Below, piece after piece: positions 1-6,499 of a stretch of DNA of 11,390 nt. Within the stretch, counting starts at the first letter, position 1. Each line of letters opens with the position of its first letter. The notes beneath the pieces were generated by a model, which was given only the letters and a program-made list of their open reading frames with translations, did no database searches and was not told the DNA's origin. The DNA is from an uncultured Porphyromonadaceae bacterium (GTDB taxonomy: Bacteria; Bacteroidota; Bacteroidia; Bacteroidales; Muribaculaceae). The stretch covers positions 1 through 11,390 of the forward strand of contig CAMWYV010000012.1 in assembly GCA_947178565.1 (NCBI GenBank), read 5' to 3'. The position numbers were made by a program, and so were the translations under genes.

Positions 1-618
1 GCACTCAATGGTGTGAATATTGATGTGAAAGATGGAGAGTTTGTAGCAGTTATGGGTCCTTCCGGCTGCGGTAAATCGACGCTTCTAAATATAATTGGAT
101 TACTTGACAACCCGACTTCCGGAAGTTATGAAATAGATGGTAAGGAAGTGAGCGGACTTAAAGAGAATGAACGCACCAATCTGCGTAAAGGCAACATCGG
201 CTTTGTGTTTCAGAGCTTCAATCTGATAGATGAACTCAATGTAGCTCAGAATATCGAAGTGCCGCTCACCTACCTGAATATTCCCGCAGCCAAAAGGAAA
301 CAGATGGTCAAAGAGATTCTTGAGCGTGTCAATCTCAGCCACAGAGCAAAGCACTACCCTACCCAACTTTCCGGAGGACAGCAACAGAGGGTGGCTATTG
401 CACGTGCGGTTGTGACAAATCCTAAGATACTGCTTGCGGATGAGCCGACAGGTAACCTTGATTCTGCAAACGGCAAAGAGATTATGGAACTTCTTAATGA
501 GCTGAATCGTGGCGGTACCACGATTATTATGGTGACTCATTCAAGCAATGATGCTTCATACGCAGACAGAACAATCAATCTGTTTGACGGCTCTGTTGTG
601 GCGGAGACTCATTCCTGA
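1..618 (+). CDS. ABC transporter ATP-binding protein, LolD/MacB type (5' end cut by window)
   Basis: This is the nucleotide-binding subunit of an ABC transporter of the LolD/MacB/SalX class. Such subunits sit on the cytoplasmic face and power an FtsX/MacB-type permease in lipoprotein release, peptide efflux or envelope-stress functions. The frame is open from base 1 ([14 protein letters not shown]...), so the start lies upstream; the GTG at base 13 is internal. About 205 residues are visible, against roughly 220-235 for the family, so only about 15-30 residues are missing. Seen in order: Walker [10 protein letters not shown] (bases 55-81), the Q-loop glutamine in FVFQSFN, the signature LSGGQQQR (from base 367), Walker [13 protein letters not shown], and the H-loop in MVTHS. 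The TGNLD after Walker B is typical of the MacB/LolD group. All catalytic elements are intact. The partner permease is not in the window and is presumably upstream. The stop TGA (616-618) lies one base from the end of the convergent transferase gene. Confidence 0.95.
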   Translation, partial: ALNGVNIDVKDGEFVAVMGPSGCGKSTLLNIIGLLDNPTSGSYEIDGKEVSGLKENERTNLRKGNIGFVFQSFNLIDELNVAQNIEVPLTYLNIPAAKRKQMVKEILERVNLSHRAKHYPTQLSGGQQQRVAIARAVVTNPKILLADEPTGNLDSANGKEIMELLNELNRGGTTIIMVTHSSNDASYADRTINLFDGSVVAETHS

Positions 619-619
619 C

Positions 620-2311
620 TCAATCCGCACTGATTTGCCGCGAGTCAAGTATATCAAAATCTATCTGCCTCATTCCTATGCGCTTTAGAGGAAGTCCGAT
701 ATTATGGTCGGTAAGATACATCCGCTTAGGTTCACGGTATGACAGACTTACCACACTTGCCGTTGAATCGGATACCGCACTTCTGATCCCAGCGATGCTG
801 AGTGCCGTTTGAGCAAAAGCGCTACTGGAGCTGACATTTTTAACCTTGTTGGCTTCAGCTGCTTTTATTATATGCGGATATGTGTCAGAGTATTCTTGAT
901 TGAACCATAAAATAAACGGCACATGAATCTGATATATGCTTGGTACCGGTGACGCATGCAGAAAGAGATTTCTGTCATCATCAAATATATCCTCTCCATG
1001 GTCTGATGTGTAAATCATTGCGGCGGGGTAATTCAACGAGTCCAATTTTGAAGAAACGAGACTTAATAGCTTAGACGTTATGAGAATACTATTATCGTAG
1101 GCATTAACCAGATCTTTTCTGTGTGATTTACTCGCTTGTAAAGGATAATCAGGCTGAAATACCGGGTCAATACCCTCATATCTATCGGCATAACTGAAAT
1201 GCGAACCATATGAATGCAACACAATCAATTGTTTGCCGTTTCCTGCATCAATTTCGGCATTCAGATAATCAACCAGCACGAGATCACTCGGATTGGAATC
1301 AGCTCCCGGCATTTCTTTAACAAACAGGGTTGTATCCGCTTCAAATCCGAATCTGTCTATGAAAGAGTGGTTATATCGTTGGTTGGAGAAAAAGGCGGTT
1401 CTGTATCCTGCTTCTTTGAAAGCGGTTATTATACTTTTGACGTAATATATGGAATCCTCGAAATTGTCAGATGTGAGATGACTGAGGAGCATAGGCACGC
1501 TTTTATGAGTGGTATTGCTTTCGCTCAGAGTTTTCGGGAAAGAGATAAATGTCGAATCATTCAACTCGGGATTTGTCGGACGGTCATAACCGTTCAATTG
1601 CCAATGGTCAGCTCTGGATGTCTCACCAATAACCAGCACATAGACTTCCCGATTGTTTCGTGTGGTATCAGCACAAGCAAAGTGGCTGAACGAAGAATTG
1701 GAAGGTTGTGACATATTTATACCTCTGCCTACCGCCAATTTCACATTATAAATAACATTGACAGGAAATAAGTCATTTTCAATAGCATAACCGCTCTGTG
1801 TGGAATAGGCTAATACCACAGAAACAATTCCTGCGACTGCAACCACCAATGCCGGAAGTCTGAACCTGAGTATAAACGAATGATGCAGGTATATCTGTTT
1901 AACACAACAATAAATAGCCACGATAATTGGTGGTACAAACATTATAATTACAAGACACACGGCAAATATCATGTTTCCCAATAACTCACCTGCTTCCGCA
2001 GGATTTGTTGTCAGCAGATTCAGGAACATATCTACCGCTATCACACTTCTCCCATATAAATCCAGCAGAACAATCTGAAATGCGGCAAAAAACATGAGAG
2101 GAAACATAAATAGTGAAGTTCTTCCCACTTTTCTCGAAAGTGACAGGCATAACCACCACAATCCAGCCGGAAGTAGTGTATTGGCAATTTTGCCCCAGAT
2201 TGAAACCGGTTCCGTAAATGATAATATAATATTAGGAGTGATGATAACAACGAATGTCCACCAGTATAAAATTACCGCAATTATATTTTTTTGTCTGTCA
2301 GAAAGCTTCAT
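620..2311 (-). CDS. EptA/MCR-like phosphoethanolamine transferase (membrane-anchored sulfatase fold)
   Basis: Predicted inner-membrane enzyme that moves phosphoethanolamine from phosphatidylethanolamine to lipid A or another envelope glycan on the periplasmic side. The protein is 563 residues. About five hydrophobic helices fill residues 10-175 (e.g. IIAVILYWWTFVVII, SLFMFPLMFFAAFQIVLL, LPALVVAVAGIVSVVLA), followed by a soluble alkaline-phosphatase/sulfatase domain (PF00884). Residues matching known EptA/MCR zinc and nucleophile positions are all present: E230 in IGETSRADH, nucleophile T268 in NTTHKSVP, H371 in HSYGSH, D437 and H438 in SDHGE, and H452 in LHASP. The cysteines flanking the nucleophile in MCR-1/EptA are absent, so the usual disulfide is missing. 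The ATG at 2311 is preferred over an in-frame GTG at 2341: it gives a normal N-terminus before the first helix and a 14-base overlap with the upstream barrel gene, suggesting translational coupling. The exact acceptor cannot be told from sequence. Confidence 0.88.
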   Translation of the reverse strand: MKLSDRQKNIIAVILYWWTFVVIITPNIILSFTEPVSIWGKIANTLLPAGLWWLCLSLSRKVGRTSLFMFPLMFFAAFQIVLLDLYGRSVIAVDMFLNLLTTNPAEAGELLGNMIFAVCLVIIMFVPPIIVAIYCCVKQIYLHHSFILRFRLPALVVAVAGIVSVVLAYSTQSGYAIENDLFPVNVIYNVKLAVGRGINMSQPSNSSFSHFACADTTRNNREVYVLVIGETSRADHWQLNGYDRPTNPELNDSTFISFPKTLSESNTTHKSVPMLLSHLTSDNFEDSIYYVKSIITAFKEAGYRTAFFSNQRYNHSFIDRFGFEADTTLFVKEMPGADSNPSDLVLVDYLNAEIDAGNGKQLIVLHSYGSHFSYADRYEGIDPVFQPDYPLQASKSHRKDLVNAYDNSILITSKLLSLVSSKLDSLNYPAAMIYTSDHGEDIFDDDRNLFLHASPVPSIYQIHVPFILWFNQEYSDTYPHIIKAAEANKVKNVSSSSAFAQTALSIAGIRSAVSDSTASVVSLSYREPKRMYLTDHNIGLPLKRIGMRQIDFDILDSRQISAD

Positions 2312-3491
2312 TGATATTGAAAATAAATGATGTTTCGCCACGCCCTACTCCGAAATCCAGTCGAATGTTGGTTCTTTTCTTAAACTCCCACCGGTAGCCT
2401 ATACCACCACAAGGCAAAATAGCTTTGCTCCTCAGACGGGCGATAGATGGGGCAACGGATGCCGCTCCTCCCCAAACCACGACTCCGTTTCTTCTCCATA
2501 CTCGTTGACGTAGCTCAACAATAGCTTCAACTTCAACTTTATCACGGTATCTTCCTTCATAGTATCCTCTCACCGCTTTGCTACCGCCAAAAGTAGCAAG
2601 CATTGTCCAGGGAACATTACCATAGTTAAATGTGCCACCTACAGAGGCTGCAAACACTCCCCCTTTCCACACTCCCCTGTAATGACAGGCTTCAAGAGCT
2701 GTGTAACTGAATGACATATTGTTACCCATAAAACGCGGTGCAAAACGCTGAGTAAGTGACATCAACCAGCCGGAATGAGGCTCAGTATAACTATCCCGGG
2801 TATCAAATTTGGCTGAAAATCCAAGAAAAGTAGTTACAGTTCTCAATTTTTGACCTTCCCATAGATACATGAAGTCAGGATTAATATCACTCCCCTTCAT
2901 ATATGCGAACTGGGTACCCGGACCGATATACAAACCATCGGTCAGTTTAAAGAAGAGGTCTGCTGAAACTTTGGTGGAAAAGAGATCATATTTTGTTTCA
3001 TTACTCTTATTGCGACCGTTTGCGTAGCCTATCCCCCAGAATTTTGTTGGAAAGGAATAGAAATTGACATTGTATTCAAGTCGCATTTTATCGCCTGAGA
3101 AAATATTATTGCCTCTGACACCAAGAAGATAGAAGCCTACGGTAGAAATATCGCCGTACAGACTTACGTTGCTGGGCATCAGGGTCGTGTCGCCATTCAT
3201 ATAATAGTTGCCGGCAGCCATTAATCCAATACCCAACTGAGTATCACTGGAATAGTGAGGGCCACCGATGAAACTTATATCGAACTTCTTTTTCTTTTTA
3301 GGTTTATTGGTGTCATCAAAGTATGAAATTATGCGACGGAGGATATTATTGGATTTTCTGAAGGAATTTTATGATGCCATTTCACTGCTCAGAGTATCCT
3401 GGGCAACAGAAAGTTCAGTCGGATGTGCATATCCGACGAAATATGTAATGAATGCCATAGCCAAGAATATTTTCCTTACAGACACTTGCAT
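2298..3491 (-). pseudogene. Omp85 (BamA/TamA-like) outer membrane barrel protein with in-frame TAA at codon 41
   Basis: Read from ATG 3491 to TGA 2298 this frame would encode 397 residues, interrupted once by TAA at 3371-3369 (codon 41). Before the stop lies a good signal peptide (VRKIFLAMAFITYFVGY, possible cleavage at SVA-QDT). After it, the same frame continues with ISYFDDTNKP, a lysine run, and FDISFIGGPHYSSDTQLGIGL, which I recall as typical of the N-terminus of POTRA-less Omp85-domain proteins (PF01103) in Bacteroidota. The barrel then shows FDTRDSYTEPHSGW (from about residue 229) and the Omp85 loop motif VRGYYEGRYRDK (from about residue 307), and ends in phenylalanine like other barrels. 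The longest uninterrupted open stretch starts at a TTG (3236), but that start is not credible: it discards the signal peptide and part of a conserved motif. Intact family members act in or resemble outer membrane protein or lipid assembly; the role here is unknown. The gene is first in an apparent two-gene unit with the transferase. A sequencing error is the main alternative to a true nonsense mutation. Confidence 0.75.
3369..3371 (-). other. In-frame TAA stop inside the Omp85 barrel gene
   Basis: On the minus strand the codons read ATG GCA TCA TAA AAT TCC TTC, so the TAA is in the same phase as both the upstream signal peptide and the downstream barrel. One base change (from AAA, CAA or GAA) would explain it; no frameshift is needed. 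TAA is the normal stop of nth, the ClC gene and the PCMD-like gene in this window, so codon reassignment is unlikely. Confidence 0.85.
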
Positions 3492-3504
3492 AATATCCAA
3501 TTTG

Positions 3505-3512
3505 CAAAAGTA
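3505..3512 (-). promoter_or_regulatory. Bacteroidota -7 promoter element for the Omp85/transferase pair
   Basis: On the minus strand this reads TACTTTTG, an exact match to the Bacteroidota sigma-ABfr -7 consensus TAnnTTTG. It ends 13 bases before the ATG at 3491, implying a 5' leader of fewer than ten bases. No good -33 element is seen at normal spacing: a TTTTG lies upstream, but 26 bases away. Its position supports ATG 3491 as the original start of the barrel gene. Confidence 0.5.
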
Positions 3513-3676
3513 CAGAAAAAGGCTTTAATTTCCGGCTGCAAAATTACTACTATTTTTTGACGGCAACGCCCCACATTATTCTCCATATAGTCTTAATTTG
3601 TTGCATAAAAGGCATATAACTCTATTTGTAGTCTATATGTTGTTGCTCGATTAGTAACTGCTCCTTTAATTTTTAT

Positions 3677-3684
3677 TATTTTTG
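3677..3684 (+). promoter_or_regulatory. Bacteroidota -7 promoter element for the PCMD-like gene
   Basis: TATTTTTG matches TAnnTTTG exactly and ends 18 bases before the ATG at 3703. That predicts a transcription start just before the gene and a leader of roughly a dozen bases. This favours ATG 3703 over the in-frame TTG at 3682, which lies inside the promoter element. No clear -33 element is visible. Confidence 0.5.
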
Positions 3685-3702
3685 CAGTCAAATTTTAGTA
3701 AT

Positions 3703-4656
3703 ATGACACATAGACTATTCATCACAGTTGCTTTCGTATGTGCATGTGCGGTAAGTATGGCGCAGAGGCTTGAACCTATAAAATTCGGTGATTTTGAGAA
3801 CTGGGTTTCACGTGATATAGCTGAAAGCGTTGTAATTGGTGGGAAACATAAAACGATATTTGAGGTTGGACCTACTCAGACTATTTCAAAGAATGTTCCT
3901 TATAGAAATCTTGGTGGTTCACCGTGGGCTACCAGCAATGTGTACGCTAAGGTCAGTGGAGTGACCAAAGGTTCTAATGCTGTTTATCCCTCAAACCGTA
4001 CAGCAAGTAATAAGTGCGCGAAACTTTGCACCCAGATGGAGAATGTGAAGGTTCTCGGATTGATTAATATGAATGTTATGGTTGCCGGTTCTATGTTTCT
4101 CGGAGAGATGATAGAGCCGGTGTCAAGTACAAGCGACCCATATAAGAAAATGGATATGGGCATGAAGTACACAAAAAGCCCATCATATCTGTCCCTTGAC
4201 TATAAAGTGGATATGCCGGATACTGATACCCGAACCAAGAGTACCGGTTTCGGGCCTAAAAAAACGCTTCAGGGAAGAGATGCCGCGGTGGTTTTCATTA
4301 TCTTGCAACGCAGATGGGAGGATGAGGATGGAAATCTTCATGCCGCGAGAGTTGCCACAGGTGGTGAGCACTTCAAAAACGGGACACAATGGGTTAATAG
4401 TCATAAAATTCCGCTTGTGTATGGCGATGTTTCAAAAGATCCAAAATATCAGTGGCTTGGTCTTAGAAACAATAAAGATGCGTATTATGCCAGAAATTCA
4501 AAAGGTAAACTTGTGAAAGTGAGCGAAGAGCAATGGGCTAAGCCCGGTACATCCCCGACACACGCTATTGTTATGATCAGCAGCGGCAACGGTGAGCCGT
4601 TTATCGGTACGGAAGGGCTTACTTTCTATGTTGATAATATCGCATTTGGTTTTTAA
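3703..4656 (+). CDS. Secreted PCMD-like (putative carbohydrate metabolism domain) protein
   Basis: Predicted exported protein of 317 residues whose molecular function is not established. The N-terminus MTHRLFITVAFVCACAVSMA is a signal peptide, probably cut before QRLEPIKFG. The cysteines in VCAC make a poor lipobox, so a soluble periplasmic or surface protein is more likely than a lipoprotein. The mature part has no membrane segment. Its overall plan resembles the PCMD family (PF13201) of Bacteroidota: an early FGDFENWVSRDIAES segment (a W near the N-terminus), a central GSMFLGEM block followed by KSPSYLSLDYKVDMP, and a C-terminal SGNGEPFIGTEGLTFYVDN resembling the family's closing G-x-L-x-V-D-N strand. 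The assignment rests on pattern memory, not a search. ATG 3703 is chosen because the TTG at 3682 overlaps the promoter element. The gene stands alone, diverging from the barrel gene, with no SusC/SusD pair or glycoside hydrolase beside it. Confidence 0.7.
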   Translation: MTHRLFITVAFVCACAVSMAQRLEPIKFGDFENWVSRDIAESVVIGGKHKTIFEVGPTQTISKNVPYRNLGGSPWATSNVYAKVSGVTKGSNAVYPSNRTASNKCAKLCTQMENVKVLGLINMNVMVAGSMFLGEMIEPVSSTSDPYKKMDMGMKYTKSPSYLSLDYKVDMPDTDTRTKSTGFGPKKTLQGRDAAVVFIILQRRWEDEDGNLHAARVATGGEHFKNGTQWVNSHKIPLVYGDVSKDPKYQWLGLRNNKDAYYARNSKGKLVKVSEEQWAKPGTSPTHAIVMISSGNGEPFIGTEGLTFYVDNIAFGF

Positions 4657-4763
4657 TATCAATACACTTATAATCAATTATTTGTTGCGAGAGACACTCT
4701 TGAATTAAACTATTAATCCTTATATTAAATCAAGGTGTAGTATTCTTACTCCATTTTTTTGCT

Positions 4764-4771
4764 TAAATTTG
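4764..4771 (+). promoter_or_regulatory. Bacteroidota -7 promoter element for pheS
   Basis: TAAATTTG is an exact TAnnTTTG match ending 21 bases before the pheS ATG at 4793. It lies in the 136-base gap after the PCMD-like gene, which otherwise holds AT-rich sequence with no strong terminator hairpin. No -33 element is seen at the normal spacing. It could drive pheS and the closely spaced genes behind it. Confidence 0.45.
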
Positions 4772-4792
4772 CCATAAATTTTTCGCTTAATC

Positions 4793-5815
4793 ATGATTGA
4801 ACAAATTAACCTACTCAAAGACGAAATAAACAATCTCACGGCAGAATCGGCACAGGATGCTGAGAATCTGAGAATCAAATATCTCGGTAAAAAGGGTGTG
4901 ATTACCGCTCTTTTTAATGATTTCAAAGCGCTTGACGGTGAAGAGAAAAGAACGTTGGGAAAGCCTCTGAATGAACTCAAGACTCTTGCCACCGAGAAAA
5001 TCACTCTTCTAAAAGAGAGTGCATCTATGAAACCTGACGAATCAATTTTAGCGATTGATCTTACCCGTACTGCCGCTCCTATGCCCTTGGGCACACGTCA
5101 TCCCCTCACTATTGTGAGGAATGAGATAACATCAATATTCTCACGTTTAGGCTATACTATTGCTGAGGGACCTGAAATAGAGGATGACTGGCATGTATTT
5201 TCTGCTCTTAATTTTGCTGAAGATCATCCCGCGCGCGATATGCAGGATACATTCTTCATCAGCCGCGGTCCCGATGTGCTTCTCCGCACACACACATCTT
5301 CTGTGCAGACCAGGGTCATGGAGCATAGCCAGCCCCCTATCAGGATCATCTGTCCCGGAAGGGTGTATCGCAATGAGGCTATCTCAGCACGGGCACACTG
5401 TTTCTTCCATCAGGTAGAAGCTCTGTATGTGGCTGAGAACGTATCATTTGCAGACTTGCGTCAGACTTTGATGTACTTTGCACAGGAAATGTTTGGACCG
5501 GAAACAAAAATACGTCTTCGCCCCAGCTATTTTCCATTCACCGAACCATCCGCTGAAATGGATATTTCATGCAATCTCTGTGGTGGGAAAGGATGTTCAT
5601 TCTGCAAACATACCGGATGGGTTGAAATCCTTGGTTGCGGAATGGTTGACCCAAATGTGCTTGATGCGTGCGGAATTGACAGCAAGAAATATAGTGGTTT
5701 CGCACTTGGTATGGGAGTTGAGCGAATAACGAACCTGAAATATCAGGTTAAGGATCTAAGAATGTTCTCTGAGAACGATAAACGTTTCCTGGAAGAATTC
5801 ACATCCGCTCACTGA
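4793..5815 (+). CDS. pheS: Phenylalanine--tRNA ligase alpha subunit
   Basis: Catalytic subunit of the alpha2-beta2 enzyme that charges tRNA-Phe with phenylalanine in the cytoplasm. At 340 residues it matches the usual bacterial PheS length. Residues 1-85 form the helical, probably coiled-coil tRNA-binding arm. The class II core follows: HPLTIVRNEITSIF from residue 103, EGPEIEDDWHVF, LLRTHTSSVQTR (from 163), motif 2 GRVYRNEAISARAHCFFHQVE (189-209), RLRPSYFPFTEPSAE (from 241) and motif 3 FALGMGVERI (303-312). Between the PSAE segment and VEILGCGMVDP there is a cysteine insert, C260-x2-C263-x4-C268-x2-C271, that looks like a zinc knuckle; E. coli PheS lacks it, but I recall it in Bacteroidota. 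The ATG is preceded by a short leader and a -7 element. pheT is not adjacent, so the two subunits are encoded apart here. nth follows after 15 bases. Confidence 0.97.
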   Translation: MIEQINLLKDEINNLTAESAQDAENLRIKYLGKKGVITALFNDFKALDGEEKRTLGKPLNELKTLATEKITLLKESASMKPDESILAIDLTRTAAPMPLGTRHPLTIVRNEITSIFSRLGYTIAEGPEIEDDWHVFSALNFAEDHPARDMQDTFFISRGPDVLLRTHTSSVQTRVMEHSQPPIRIICPGRVYRNEAISARAHCFFHQVEALYVAENVSFADLRQTLMYFAQEMFGPETKIRLRPSYFPFTEPSAEMDISCNLCGGKGCSFCKHTGWVEILGCGMVDPNVLDACGIDSKKYSGFALGMGVERITNLKYQVKDLRMFSENDKRFLEEFTSAH

Positions 5816-5830
5816 GATCAATACATTAAA

Positions 5831-6475
5831 ATGACTATTAAGGAGCGCTATAAAGGTGTTCTGGAGCGTTTTGCTACCGCAATGCCGGAAGCACAGACAG
5901 AACTGAAATATTCTGATCCGTTCAGCCTCCTGGTTGCTGTGATTTTATCGGCTCAATGCACTGATAAAAGGGTAAATATGATTACACCCGCGCTCCTTGA
6001 GGCATATCCTACCCCGGAGGCTATGTCAGCGGCTTCACAAGATGAGATATTTGAATATATCAAATCTGTATCCTATCCAAATAATAAGGCGAAGTCTCTG
6101 CTGGGTATGGCTAAAACATTAGTAAGTGAATATAACTCCACTGTGCCGGATGATATGGAGTCGCTGTTAAAAATTCCCGGTGTAGGTAGGAAAACTGCAA
6201 ACGTGATTCTGTCTGTTGTATTTGACAAGAGTGCTATGGCGGTAGATACCCATGTATTTCGCGTCAGTGAAAGAATTGGTCTCACAACCGACAGCAAAAC
6301 CCCGCTCACAACAGAACGTACTCTCTTGAAATATATCCCGGAAAAAATTGTACCAAAGGCACATCACTGGTTGATTCTACACGGTCGATACGTATGCAAA
6401 GCCCGAAAACCGGATTGTCTCAATTGCATTATAAAAGATTATTGCCGGTTCTGGAACAGTTCCTCAAAACCTTAA
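5831..6475 (+). CDS. nth: Endonuclease III (DNA glycosylase/AP lyase)
   Basis: Base excision repair enzyme that removes oxidised pyrimidines from DNA and cleaves the abasic site by beta-elimination. The 214 residues match the family (E. coli 211). Visible features are the AQCTDKRVN segment near the N-terminus (41-49), the helix-hairpin-helix IPGVGRKTAN with catalytic lysine K121, the GPD-type aspartate D139 in AVDTHVFRV, and a complete [4Fe-4S] ligand set, C189-x6-C196-x2-C199-x5-C205, near the C-terminus. Every key residue aligns with the E. coli enzyme (K120, D138). It lies 15 bases after pheS and 24 before the ClC gene on the same strand, so it is probably cotranscribed. This neighbourhood reflects shared transcription rather than shared function. 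Confidence 0.97.
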   Translation: MTIKERYKGVLERFATAMPEAQTELKYSDPFSLLVAVILSAQCTDKRVNMITPALLEAYPTPEAMSAASQDEIFEYIKSVSYPNNKAKSLLGMAKTLVSEYNSTVPDDMESLLKIPGVGRKTANVILSVVFDKSAMAVDTHVFRVSERIGLTTDSKTPLTTERTLLKYIPEKIVPKAHHWLILHGRYVCKARKPDCLNCIIKDYCRFWNSSSKP

Positions 6476-6499
6476 ACTGAGTTTTCGGGTTATAATATC

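Larger units (their letters stand above)
3492..3702. promoter_or_regulatory. Divergent intergenic region between the barrel gene and the PCMD-like gene
   Basis: This AT-rich 211-base gap lies between two genes read in opposite directions. A TAnnTTTG match faces each gene near its start. No -33 TTTG element sits at the usual distance of about 19-21 bases from either match. A weak inverted repeat, CATATAG (3584-3590) with CTATATG (3633-3639), is present but may be chance in such AT-rich sequence. I see no RNA gene or small ORF worth calling here. Confidence 0.55.

Noticed and set aside
616..647. Inverted repeat TGACTC...GAGTCA as a bidirectional terminator
   Set aside because: The stem is only six bases with a 20-base loop and no T-run, and it lies partly inside coding sequence; chance is sufficient.
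1214..1711. 165-codon plus-strand open frame antisense to the transferase gene
   Set aside because: It covers the conserved sulfatase core in the opposite strand and has no domain-like features; it is a shadow frame.
2312..2341. GTG at 2341 as the start of the phosphoethanolamine transferase
   Set aside because: It adds ten residues with no support and lengthens the overlap with the barrel gene; ATG 2311 gives a normal N-terminus.
2298..3236. Treating the barrel protein as an intact 312-residue gene starting at TTG 3236
   Set aside because: That start drops the signal peptide and cuts within the conserved GGPHYSSDTQLGIGL segment that continues in frame upstream.
3369..3371. Stop-codon reassignment (TAA read as sense)
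   Set aside because: nth, the ClC gene and the PCMD-like gene all end naturally at TAA in this window.
3268..3528. 86-codon plus-strand open frame starting inside the divergent barrel gene
   Set aside because: It lies antisense to the 5' part of the Omp85 gene, whose signal peptide and conserved motif are read on the minus strand. Its translation has no recognisable features.
3584..3639. CATATAG / CTATATG inverted repeat as an operator
   Set aside because: Seven-base AT-rich arms separated by 42 bases are expected by chance in this intergenic region; no second copy was noticed.
3738..3753. Lipoprotein signal (VCAC) in the PCMD-like protein
   Set aside because: The -2 residue and the residues after the cysteine do not fit a lipobox; a later type I cleavage at SMA-Q fits better.
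4657..4792. Possible small RNA or terminator between the PCMD-like gene and pheS
   Set aside because: No stable GC-rich hairpin with a T-run was found; only the -7 element near pheS stands out.
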